64,000 bases of DNA from Polyangium sp. 15x6 (GTDB lineage Bacteria > Myxococcota_A > Polyangia > Polyangiales > Polyangiaceae). A program made the translations under genes and the position numbers. The notes under the pieces were generated by a model, which was not told the origin of the DNA, made no database searches, and worked only from the letters and a program-made list of their open reading frames with translations. The first letter of the stretch is position 1. The number at the start of each line of letters is the position of its first letter. Positions 13,701 through 20,254 of the stretch are shown here, piece by piece. The DNA lies in the NCBI RefSeq assembly GCF_029960785.1, contig NZ_JASBQE010000034.1, forward strand, positions 49,436-113,435, read 5' to 3'.

Positions 13701-14519
13701 GTCCTCGTCGCCGCAGACCTTCACCGTGATGCGGCTGAACGTCGGGCGCAGCGTCACGGTCGTCGCGAGCCGATCGATGTCGAGCTCGCGATACGCCGCG
13801 TCCTCGAGGATCTTCTCGCCGTCGTAGTAGAGCTTGAACGCGCCCGCGGAGCCCATCCACAAGGTCGCCTTGCGCGCCTTCGTGCCGGGGCGCGTGCGGA
13901 TGAACGTCGTCGCGTAGCCGCACACCGACTCGCGCGGGCGGAGGATGTCGCCGAAGTCGAACCATCCGTACGACGACAACGTCGGCGGCACGCGCCAGCG
14001 AACGGCGCGCTCCTTTCCTTCATATGCGCGGCCCGCGGGGATCGCTTCGCTCAGCTCCGCCTCGGGCTGGTAGTCGATCGCGAAGCCCGTCTTGTTGTCG
14101 TTGTCGAACGGGCCCACGGTCATGTAGCGGCCGACGAACCCGAGCTTCTCGATCCGCGCGAGCGCGCCTTCGAGGTCGCCGCGCCGCCGCCTCGCGTACG
14201 CGCCGAGCAGCTCGGCGTAGACACGCACGGGCGCGGACAGCGCCTTGTTCTCCGTCGCCGCGACGAGCGCCTCCTCGACGTGCGTCGGATCTGCGCGATC
14301 CCAGGTGCGCCAGAGTTCCCGCAGCGCCGTGTAGGCCTCGGGCCCCTTCGCGGAGGCGATCGAGGAGGTCGCGTCGAGCACCTCGGAGTGGATCGTCCCG
14401 CCCTCTGCGCTCGCTGCGTGTGCCGGAGCGATCGCGCAGCAGGCGAAAGTCACCGCGAGGGCGAGCCGTGCCTTCGCGCGGGTCGCGCGATCCAGGTGAG
14501 CACCACGTAAACGAGCCAT
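10782..14519 (-). CDS. Exported TPR protein with DUF3857 and transglutaminase-like domains
   Basis: 1245 residues. An N-terminal signal peptide (ALAVTFACCAIAPAHAASA) sends it across the inner membrane. A long TPR solenoid follows (~90-640; for example ALATYQQALAMAPEDVQTLR). Then comes a DUF3857 segment and a transglutaminase-like core with the complete triad: Cys in ARGWGDCKDKATL (~936), His in FDHAIVYVP (~980) and Asp in YLDGTAEHTG (~993). In the Bacteroidetes/deltaproteobacterial families with this architecture the biochemical role is generally unknown; proteolysis, crosslinking or peptidoglycan/protein remodelling in the periplasm are possible. The intact triad argues for an enzyme. It is translationally coupled to the following 88-aa membrane protein. 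Confidence 0.87.
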   Translation of the reverse strand: MARLRGAHLDRATRAKARLALAVTFACCAIAPAHAASAEGGTIHSEVLDATSSIASAKGPEAYTALRELWRTWDRADPTHVEEALVAATENKALSAPVRVYAELLGAYARRRRGDLEGALARIEKLGFVGRYMTVGPFDNDNKTGFAIDYQPEAELSEAIPAGRAYEGKERAVRWRVPPTLSSYGWFDFGDILRPRESVCGYATTFIRTRPGTKARKATLWMGSAGAFKLYYDGEKILEDAAYRELDIDRLATTVTLRPTFSRITVKVCGDEDAPKFALRIGDETGKPDLDVEVRADLEASTEAADAMMERAKKKEPKEQSRVVGPVQAFEAVTSGKNPAPAALEHYARYLAITGGDPKAEHKARDLARRAAEAEPTVQRLLLAGELAEDRNQRRAWVERASALAKTNEEKLDVLLSEAHLARTGANWRDAVPIYERILALDPDNLGGTLGLVELSVEAGLKRTALGMLEKAVQKNPRCVSLLSALAAQLRSLGRDTEAEEVEARYASLRFDDADFLSQKVELAVARRDAAGAERWLNRFLGVDAGSAWARGLAARTYRALGQKDRALATYQQALAMAPEDVQTLRALSDLYGEEGDRDKQLDLLRQILTIVPQAKEVREYVEHIEPKAPRADEAYAWAPEKFLPMRKEAAQGYPMRFMRNLTVTTVYPNGLASRFHQVVFQPLTDESAASARQYDFAYEADRQTVDLRAARVYRANGKIDEAIESGEGAADNPAISMYTSQRAFVVLFPRLNAGDVVELRYRVEDVAPRNEKSDYFGEVQYLQNDKPIASSEYVLITPKSRRFFIRTDRLPGLVEDVKEEGDKRIYRFTGTNVPALAPESNMPPWSEVLGTVHVSTFDTWDAVGAWYWGLAREQFDVDDEVRKRARELTKGLTDDAAKVKAIYKFATQTRYVALEFGIEGIRPRRAAQTLARGWGDCKDKATLIVTMLRELGINSTIVLLRTRMRGDIAPEPASLAPFDHAIVYVPSMDLYLDGTAEHTGSMELPVMDRAAIGLLVNEGKPKLVRLPQPPPEQSLTRRHVDVTLADGGSAQLVSDVQVTGAYAPDWRRRYLAEGTRHERASQDLASDFGPIELEKGRAGVETGDLDDVEQAVKIRTRGKATSFARREGDALSVPASITPRLVAELAPSSKRTLDVTLSALTSREEEWVIKVPAGMKVRAAPTAQKLDTPFGAFHVTVEQAPGKVTVRTGLSFKKARVTPAEYEAFRSFCEAVDRAFGQRIVVGK

Positions 14520-15009
14520 CGACGGGCTATCCCGTGCGATGACCGGCTGGTCAAGGGGATGACAACGGGCCGTCCTGCGAGCCTCCCGACCGTACGGGCG
14601 CGGGTGGATCCGGCCGCTGCACCGCCGGCGTTTTCGCAGCGTTTTTGTGAGGTTTCGCGGGAAACGCGTGAGCTGCGTGGGGTGGGGTGGTCATCCGCAT
14701 TACCACGCTCCTCGATCCTCGGGGGGATTCATGGTGCGGGGGTGCCTTGGGTTTGGCGCTCGTGGAGGGGTCGGGCAGGAATCTGCGCGTTCGTTCCGAA
14801 AGGCCACCTTGCTCCGCGGCGCCTGCTTCGGATAGAACCATCGCTGCACGCGTCGAACGTGCGCCCGTGCGAAGAGCTCGAGCGGGTGTGCGAGGGTGGC
14901 TCTCCCGCGCCGTCATTCGGGGACGGGGCCCTCCGGCGGATCCGGCGGAACGAAGGCACTCTAGGCAACGAGACGAAGACCCCATCGCGGAAGCGCTGGC
15001 GGAGGAACG
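14520..15009. other. Intergenic region upstream of mglB
   Basis: About 490 bases without a supported gene, between the start of the DUF3857 protein (leftward) and mglB (rightward); it must hold both promoters. ORFs crossing it have shadow composition and lack ribosome-binding sites. No convincing promoter boxes or operator were identified. Just before mglB there is a clear Shine-Dalgarno (GGAGGAA). Confidence 0.5.
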
Positions 15010-15492
15010 ATGGTCAATCCTCAGATGGTGATGTACGAGGAGGAGTTCAATCAGATCCAGGGTGTCGTGGATCGCCTCGTCAAGGACGCCAATGCGAAGG
15101 TCGTTTTCATCGTTGACAAGAACGGGCAGCTGATCGCTGCGAGCGGCGACGTGGACAACCTCGACACCACGTCGCTCGCATCGCTGACGGCCGGCAACAT
15201 CGCGGCCACCGGCGGGATGGCGAAGCTCCTCAAGGAGAACGAGTTCGCAACTCAGTTCCACGAGGGCGAGAAGGCGAACATCCACATCCAGCTCGTCGGT
15301 AACCGCGTCATCCTCGTGGTGATCTTCGACTCCAAGTCCAGCCTCGGCCTCGTGCGTTTGCGCGTCCGCCGGGCGAGCGAGGAGCTGAACCACATCTTCG
15401 AGGCGCTCTTGAAGAAGGTCGCGGATCCCGGCGCCGACTCTCCGTTCGCCGAGATCACCGACGAAGACATCGACAACCTCTTCAACGACTAG
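15010..15492 (+). CDS. mglB: MglB, Roadblock/LC7 GTPase-activating protein for MglA
   Basis: 160-residue Roadblock/LC7 protein. In Myxococcus xanthus MglB is the GAP for the Ras-like GTPase MglA and marks the lagging pole, which sets the front-rear axis for gliding and type IV pili. The sequence shows the fold's features: an N-terminal helix ([18 protein letters not shown]), the strand [16 protein letters not shown], the central [18 protein letters not shown] helix and the [17 protein letters not shown] beta-hairpin. The acidic C-terminal tail ([13 protein letters not shown]) is typical. Start chosen at the ATG after GGAGGAACG. mglA follows 11 bases downstream on the same strand. Confidence 0.96.
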   Translation: MVNPQMVMYEEEFNQIQGVVDRLVKDANAKVVFIVDKNGQLIAASGDVDNLDTTSLASLTAGNIAATGGMAKLLKENEFATQFHEGEKANIHIQLVGNRVILVVIFDSKSSLGLVRLRVRRASEELNHIFEALLKKVADPGADSPFAEITDEDIDNLFND

Positions 15493-15503
15493 GAGCGCGC
15501 GCG

Positions 15504-16094
15504 ATGAGCTTCATCAACTACATGGCGCGCGAGATCAACTGCAAGATCGTCTATTACGGCCCGGGTTTGTGCGGGAAGACGACGAACTTGCAGTACATCT
15601 ACGAGCGCACGAACCCCGACGCGAAGGGGAAGATGATCTCGCTGGCGACCGAGACGGATCGCACGCTCTTCTTCGACTTCTTGCCGCTCGCGCTCGGCGA
15701 AATTCGTGGTTTCAAGACCCGGTTCCACCTCTACACGGTGCCCGGTCAGGTCTTCTACGACGCGAGCCGCAAGCTCATCTTGAAGGGCGTCGACGGCGTC
15801 GTGTTCGTGGCCGACTCGCAGGTCGACCGCATGGAGGCGAACGAGGAGTCCGTCGAGAACCTCAAGACGAACCTCGAGGAGCAGGGCTACAAGCTCGAGA
15901 AGATCCCGTACGTCATCCAGTACAACAAGCGCGACCTGCCCGAGGTCGCGAGCGTCGAGGAGCTTCGCGAGAAGCTCAACCCGATGAACGTCCCCGACTT
16001 CGAGGGCGTCGCCCGTACCGGCGTCGGCGTGTTCGACACGCTGAAGGCGGTCGCGAAGCTCGTGCTCACCGAGCTCCGTAAAGGCGGCCCCTAG
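15504..16094 (+). CDS. mglA: MglA, Ras-like small GTPase controlling cell polarity and motility
   Basis: 196-residue cytoplasmic GTPase, the length of the M. xanthus protein. Motifs: N-terminal [20 protein letters not shown]-loop GPGLCGKTT, switch region around [15 protein letters not shown], the PGQ segment ([15 protein letters not shown]) and the base-recognition motif QYNKRD. GTP-MglA accumulates at the leading pole and drives gliding and pilus activity; MglB stimulates hydrolysis. It forms a two-gene operon with mglB. The TAG stop codon doubles as the first bases of a long nested palindrome downstream. Confidence 0.97.
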   Translation: MSFINYMAREINCKIVYYGPGLCGKTTNLQYIYERTNPDAKGKMISLATETDRTLFFDFLPLALGEIRGFKTRFHLYTVPGQVFYDASRKLILKGVDGVVFVADSQVDRMEANEESVENLKTNLEEQGYKLEKIPYVIQYNKRDLPEVASVEELREKLNPMNVPDFEGVARTGVGVFDTLKAVAKLVLTELRKGGP

Positions 16095-16216
16095 CAGGCT
16101 GCCGATAAACTTGCTGCGCGCCCTGGAGCGTCGGTCGTCGTCCTCGGAATACTGAAGTATTCCTGCGTCCTCCTCCCTAGCTCCAGGGCGCTCGCGGCGT
16201 TTCTCGACAGCCTGCT
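16093..16216. repeat. Nested palindromic element (REP/MITE-like) beginning at the mglA stop codon
   Basis: Three nested inverted repeats share one centre. The outer arms are AGCAGGCTG (16093-16101) and CAGCCTGCT (16208-16216). The middle arms, 12 bp and perfect, are GCGCCCTGGAGC (16118-16129) and GCTCCAGGGCGC (16180-16191). The inner arms, 8 bp and perfect, are GGAATACT (16146-16153) and AGTATTCC (16156-16163). The whole forms one long imperfect hairpin. The AGCAGGCTG/CAGCCTGCT ends resemble dispersed intergenic palindromes I recall from proteobacterial genomes. It could act as the mglBA terminator or an mRNA-stabilising structure, and may be a non-autonomous mobile element. Confidence 0.7.
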
Positions 16217-16283
16217 GATACGCCTCGGCTTCTCGCACACGCGAGGGGCCGGGGCGTTCTTGTTCCATGACGACAAAATGCCG

Positions 16284-16322
16284 AACGGCCGAAGGTCCCT
16301 CGTGGAGACGTCTTCGGCCGTT
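16284..16322 (-). terminator. Hairpin terminator of the 39-aa basic ORF
   Basis: Perfect 11-bp inverted repeat (AACGGCCGAAG at 16284-16294, CTTCGGCCGTT at 16312-16322) with a 17-base loop. It starts 25 bases beyond the stop codon of the leftward small ORF. In that direction the stem is soon followed by a short T-run (CGGCATTTTGTC). Confidence 0.65.
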
Positions 16323-16347
16323 GGCTTTTCGGGCGAGAGCCCTGGGC

Positions 16348-16467
16348 TTACCCGCGCTGGTAGATCCGGTTGCGGCGACCCTTGTTCTTCGCCTTCAACT
16401 TCGCGCGGTAGCGCTTCGACTTGCTGCGGTTGGTCTTCCGAGGACCCTTCGAGAGCATCAGGAACAT
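16348..16467 (-). CDS. 39-residue strongly basic micro-protein, possibly ribosome-associated
   Basis: An ORF of 39 residues with eight Lys and ten Arg. The core is KGPRKTNRSKSKRYRAKL followed by KAKNKGRRNRIYQRG. Support for a real gene: ATG at 16467 with a well-placed GAGGAAG seven bases upstream, dominant AAG/CGC codons as in highly expressed genes, a hairpin terminator just after the TAA, and a tentative promoter (TTGAAC at 16555-16550, 17-base spacer, TACCTT at 16532-16527). A second in-frame ATG lies three codons in. Size and charge recall small ribosomal proteins such as bTHX, bS22 or bL37, but I cannot match it to any. RNA or ribosome binding is inferred from composition only. Confidence 0.72.
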   Translation of the reverse strand: MFLMLSKGPRKTNRSKSKRYRAKLKAKNKGRRNRIYQRG

Positions 16468-16628
16468 GAGCCGACTTCCTCGTCTTGTGCGGCGCGATGG
16501 ACGGCCGCTCCTGTAGGGAGGGCGGGAAGGTAGGCCATGTCGGCTCGAAGTTCAAACGAGATCGCGAAGTTTTCACGCAAGGTCGAGGTCGTCTGCGGAA
16601 GACGGCCTTCGCGGTAGACTCGAAGCCG

Positions 16629-17228
16629 ATGCCGAGAGCGCCCACGCCGTCACGTCCCCGAAGGGCTCTGCCCAGGGCGATCACGCGGGTGCGTCTCGGC
16701 CTCGGCGGCGTCGTGGCGCTCGTGACGGCCTCGTGCGGCGCAAGCATCAACGCCGTCTACGAGGGCGACGTGCGGTTCGAACACTGCATGGCGCTCGACA
16801 TGGAGAAGCACGTCAAGCCCACGATCCGGAAGGCGTGCTGGGAAGAGTGGACGAAGTTCTACACGTTCGGACAGACGCGTGATCGCGTGGAGTACGCGAA
16901 GCTGCGCATGAAGCAGCTCAGCGGTGCGAGCGACTTCGAGGAGTCGGAGCTCAGCACGGAGGAGCCGCGCGTGGCATCCGCAGTGCCAGAGCCGACGAGC
17001 GCGCTCGCGCCGCCGCCGATGATGCTCGCGGTGGACGCTGGCGCCCCGGGGCCCGACGCGGACGCGTCCGCGGATGGAGCGGTGGATACGTCGACGGCGC
17101 CGCCGGGATCGGCGTGCGCGTCGTCGTGTGAAGCGACGTGGAACGAGTGCAAGGCGGCCTGCACGACGGCGACGTGCGAGCGCGGATGCACGGGGCAGTA
17201 CAAGCGCTGCATGCGCAAGTGCTACTGA
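16629..17228 (+). CDS. Predicted lipoprotein with Cys-rich C-terminus
   Basis: 199 residues starting at ATG 16629. A basic N-terminus and hydrophobic stretch end in a lipobox (LVTASC), so the mature protein is probably lipid-anchored. The middle part (NAVYEGDVRFEHCMALDME onwards) is conserved-looking and contains a paired-cysteine helix (HCMALDMEKHVKPTIRKACW). An Ala/Pro/Asp-rich linker follows, and the last ~40 residues hold eight cysteines, several in a CxxxC spacing (ACASSCEATWNECKAACT). No known domain recognised; a disulfide-bonded envelope protein is the best guess. It stands alone between the basic micro-ORF (divergent) and alr. Confidence 0.75.
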   Translation: MPRAPTPSRPRRALPRAITRVRLGLGGVVALVTASCGASINAVYEGDVRFEHCMALDMEKHVKPTIRKACWEEWTKFYTFGQTRDRVEYAKLRMKQLSGASDFEESELSTEEPRVASAVPEPTSALAPPPMMLAVDAGAPGPDADASADGAVDTSTAPPGSACASSCEATWNECKAACTTATCERGCTGQYKRCMRKCY

Positions 17229-17300
17229 GCACGGGCGCGCTTAGGCAAAAAGACCCGGAATCTTGACGTTTTGCTCGGCGTATGGGTATCGGCAAACGAG

Positions 17301-18548
17301 ATGACGTCGCTACCCGCATACGACGACGGGGTGGCTCCCCATGAGGGGGGGCGGGGTGCAATTCGGGTGTTGAAGCCACGCAGGGCCGCACCCGCGGACG
17401 CCGTGAGGCCGACGCGCGCCGAGGTGAACCTCGCGCACTTGCGGCACAACTACCGCGTCCTCGAGAAGATGCTCGGCGACGGCCAGACGAAGCCCGCGAT
17501 CTGGGGCGTGCTCAAGGCCGACGCATACGGGCACGGCTCGGCGGCGGTGGCGCGGACGCTCGAGCGGGCCGGGATGCCGGGCCTGTGCGTGGCGCTGCTC
17601 GAAGAGGCGATCGAGCTCCGGGACGCGGGAATCCGCGTGCCGATCCTCGTCATGGGCGGCTACTACGGGCCGCGGCGCGAGGGCCTGGAGGAGATCCTCG
17701 CGCGAGACCTCGTGCCGGTCGTCTACGACGCCGGGCAGATCGAGCGCATCGCGACGCTCGCGCGCTACGAGGCGGAAGGGCGGCCGGTGCGCGTGCACCT
17801 GAAGGTGGACACGGGCATGGGGCGGCTCGGCGTGACGATGTCGGAGCTCGACGACGTGCTCGACGCGTTCGACGGTCGGCCGGAGGTGCAGCTCGACGGG
17901 CTGATGACGCACCTCGCCTGCGCGGACGGCGAAGATCTCGAGCCGACGAAGGAGCAGCTCGCGCGGTTCGCGCAGGCGCGCGCGCGGGTACGGGCGCGCG
18001 GGTTCTCGCCGCGGGTCGTGCATGCGGCGAACAGCGCGGGCGCGATGCGGCTCTCGGAGGCGCGCTTCGATGCCGTACGGCCGGGGATCGCGCTCTTCGG
18101 GGTGCAGCCCATGCGTGGGCTCGCGCCGGAGCTCAAGACCGTGATCCGGGTGCGGACGGAGATCGTCGCGCTGCGAACGGTCGAGGCGGGTGAGCCGATC
18201 GGCTACGGGTACACGTGGCGAGCGCCGCGGCGGAGCGTGATCGCGACCGTGCCGATGGGGTACGCGGATGGCCTCGATCGGAAGCTTTCGAACCGCGGGC
18301 ACGCGCTCGTGCGCGGGCGGCGCGTGCCGATGGTCGGGACGATGTCGATGGATCTGACGATGCTCGACGTGACGGAGATCCCGGGCGCGCGCATCGGCGA
18401 CGAGGCGGTGCTCCTCGGGCAGCAAGAGGGCGCGCTCGGGCGCGACGTCATCACGGCGGAGGAGATCGCCGAGACGACGGGCACGATCCCGTGGGAGGTG
18501 CTGACGAGCATCTCGCGGCGTGTCCCGCGGTTCTATCGCGAGCCCTGA
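17301..18548 (+). CDS. alr: Alanine racemase
   Basis: PLP-dependent fold type III enzyme making D-alanine for peptidoglycan. 415 residues from ATG 17301. An N-terminal extension of ~45 residues precedes RPTRAEVNLAHLRHNYRVL. The PLP lysine is in WGVLKADAYGHGS. Further family blocks are KVDTGMGRLGV, the HAANSAGAM segment, RPGIALFGVQP, YGYTWRAPRRSVIATVPMGY and the second-site tyrosine region; MVGTMSMDLTMLDVT is near the C-terminus. The frame is open upstream to a TTG at 17271, so a longer start is possible. A TTGACG (17263-17268) upstream may be a -35 box, with a weak TATCGG -10. Confidence 0.95.
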   Translation: MTSLPAYDDGVAPHEGGRGAIRVLKPRRAAPADAVRPTRAEVNLAHLRHNYRVLEKMLGDGQTKPAIWGVLKADAYGHGSAAVARTLERAGMPGLCVALLEEAIELRDAGIRVPILVMGGYYGPRREGLEEILARDLVPVVYDAGQIERIATLARYEAEGRPVRVHLKVDTGMGRLGVTMSELDDVLDAFDGRPEVQLDGLMTHLACADGEDLEPTKEQLARFAQARARVRARGFSPRVVHAANSAGAMRLSEARFDAVRPGIALFGVQPMRGLAPELKTVIRVRTEIVALRTVEAGEPIGYGYTWRAPRRSVIATVPMGYADGLDRKLSNRGHALVRGRRVPMVGTMSMDLTMLDVTEIPGARIGDEAVLLGQQEGALGRDVITAEEIAETTGTIPWEVLTSISRRVPRFYREP

Positions 18549-18590
18549 CGATCGAGAGCGCGTGGCCCGGTCCTGCTAGGATCGGGTGTG

Positions 18591-19778
18591 ATGGACCCTC
18601 ACGCGCTTCGTTCGGTTCGGGGAATCGTGGCCTCGTTCGTGCTCGTGGGCGCGTGGGGAATCGCATCGGCGCTCGGGGGCTGTGGGTCCGCGAGTGATGA
18701 GCGTCTCCCGCCGCGTCCGCCGCGGCCCGTGGCCGATGCGGGTGAAGGCGGCTTCGATGGAGGCGGTGGAGGCGGACCGCCGGCGCCCGACGCGGGTGGG
18801 TACTGCGGCAACGAGGTGCATCAAGCGATCGTCGATGCGCCGAACCTCTACTTCGTGCTCGACGCTTCGGGGAGCATGAACGCGCCCGCGCCCGGGGGGA
18901 CGCGCTACGACGCGGTGCGGATCGCGGTCGTGGATCTCGTGCGCAAGCTCGGGCCGCTCGTGAAGGTGGGCGCGGCGATCCTGCCGGCGCACGGGTCGAA
19001 TCAGGATCAATGCGCGCCGGGAAAGCAGGTTTTTCCGGTCACGCAGGGCGATCCGATCACGGGCGAGGACGGGCCCACGACCAAGGGGATTCGCGCGTCG
19101 ACGGGGACGAATCCGGTCGGGGGGACGCCGATTTCGCCGACGCTCGAAGCGCTCACGCCGACGCTGCTCGCGCTCGAAGGCAAGACGTACCTGATCCTCG
19201 CGACCGACGGCGGTCCGAACTGCAACGAATCGGCCGTATGCGGGAGTGAGGACTGCCAGCCGAACATGGAGGGCGACGAGGCATGTTTGTCCACGGGGAC
19301 GAACTGCTGCGCGCCCGGACAACTTTGGGGTCCAACGTTCTGCGTGGACGCGCCCGCGTCGGTGGCTGCGATCGAGGCGCTTCGTGCCGGAGGGCTCGAG
19401 GTGTTCGTCGTCGGGATCCCAGGCAGCGAGGCATACGCGGGCGTGCTCGACGCGATGGCGATCGCGGGCGGCTCGACGAAGGACACGGCGCCGTTCTACT
19501 ACCCGGTGAGCGAGCTCGGGTCGCTCGGCGGCGTGCTCGCGGAGATCGCGGCGGTCGCGGTGACGTGCGAGTTCGCGATCGTGGATCCGCCGGGCGAGGA
19601 GGGCATGACGAACGTGTACCTGGACGACGAGGTCTTGCCGTACGACGATCCCGATGGCTGGATCTGGAAGCCGCCGTGGAGCGTGCGGCTGCTCGGCAAA
19701 GCATGCGAGCGGCTGCAGGGCGGGCAGGTGAAGCAGGTGCAGATCGTGAGCGGTTGCCCGACGGAAATGCCGAAGTGA
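18591..19778 (+). CDS. VWA-domain lipoprotein
   Basis: 395 residues. Signal sequence with lipobox (ASALGGC), then a Gly/Pro/Asp-rich linker, then a von Willebrand factor A domain with a MIDAS motif (LYFVLDASGSMNAP), a second metal-site threonine in the VGGTPISPTLEAL region, and the strand LILATDGGPNCN. Cysteines in the insert NCNESAVCGSEDCQPN and SCCAPG-like segments suggest disulfides. Polyangiales encode many such envelope proteins; the ligand is unknown. The stop codon overlaps the GTG of the next gene (GTGA), so the two are translationally coupled. Confidence 0.85.
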   Translation: MDPHALRSVRGIVASFVLVGAWGIASALGGCGSASDERLPPRPPRPVADAGEGGFDGGGGGGPPAPDAGGYCGNEVHQAIVDAPNLYFVLDASGSMNAPAPGGTRYDAVRIAVVDLVRKLGPLVKVGAAILPAHGSNQDQCAPGKQVFPVTQGDPITGEDGPTTKGIRASTGTNPVGGTPISPTLEALTPTLLALEGKTYLILATDGGPNCNESAVCGSEDCQPNMEGDEACLSTGTNCCAPGQLWGPTFCVDAPASVAAIEALRAGGLEVFVVGIPGSEAYAGVLDAMAIAGGSTKDTAPFYYPVSELGSLGGVLAEIAAVAVTCEFAIVDPPGEEGMTNVYLDDEVLPYDDPDGWIWKPPWSVRLLGKACERLQGGQVKQVQIVSGCPTEMPK

Positions 19779-20245
19779 ACGAGCGTTTGCAGGTGTCGGT
19801 GGCGCGCGTGGAGCGCGGGGTCGAAGACGCGGAGGAGCTCGCGGAGATCGCGCGCGCGGCGTTCTCGGGGCCGTCGTTCTCGCCGGTGGACGAGCTCGAA
19901 CGGCCCTGGGCGCGCGTGTGGGTCGCGCGGGGCGGCGTGCCGGGAGAGGCGCCGCGCGCGCTCGGGTTCCTCGTCGCGTGGCATGTCGTCGACGAGCTTC
20001 ACGTGCTCAACGTGGCGACGGCGCCGGAGGTTCGTCGGCGTGGGATCGGCGCGGTGCTCGTGGAGACGGCGCTCGCGTTCGCGACCGAGAATGGCGTGCG
20101 GCTCGTGCTGCTCGAGGTGCGACGCTCGAACGAGCCTGCGATCCGGCTCTACGAGAAGTTCGGGTTCGTCGTGTCGGGGGTGCGGGAGAAGTACTACGCG
20201 GACAACGACGAGGACGCGCTGGAGATGCAGCGCGTCCTCGCGTAG
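19775..20245 (+). CDS. rimI: GNAT N-acetyltransferase, RimI-like (ribosomal protein bS18 alanine acetyltransferase)
   Basis: 156 residues from a GTG overlapping the upstream stop. The acetyl-CoA binding motif A (NVATAPEVRRRGIGAVLVE) and the C-terminal block (RSNEPAIRLYEKFGFVVSGV, then REKYYADNDEDALEM) follow the RimI pattern, including the Tyr-Tyr pair. RimI acetylates the N-terminus of ribosomal protein bS18 in E. coli; relatives acetylate other N-termini, so the exact substrate is inferred. Often rimI lies beside tsaB; here its partner is a VWA lipoprotein, with no obvious functional link. Confidence 0.85.
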   Translation: MNERLQVSVARVERGVEDAEELAEIARAAFSGPSFSPVDELERPWARVWVARGGVPGEAPRALGFLVAWHVVDELHVLNVATAPEVRRRGIGAVLVETALAFATENGVRLVLLEVRRSNEPAIRLYEKFGFVVSGVREKYYADNDEDALEMQRVLA

Positions 20246-20254
20246 CGGCTGCTG

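Noticed and set aside
10920..14510. 1196-residue open frame on the plus strand opposite the DUF3857/transglutaminase gene
   Set aside because: Shadow frame rich in Arg/Glu/Leu/Val with no motif; the minus strand encodes a signal peptide, TPRs and the catalytic triad.
14687..15031. 114-residue ORF upstream of mglB
   Set aside because: No ribosome-binding site, Arg/Ala/Pro-rich shadow composition, and it runs into mglB in another frame.
17263..17292. TTGACG/TATCGG as the alr promoter
   Set aside because: The -10 match is weak and would put the transcription start within a few bases of the ATG; kept only as a remark in the alr entry.
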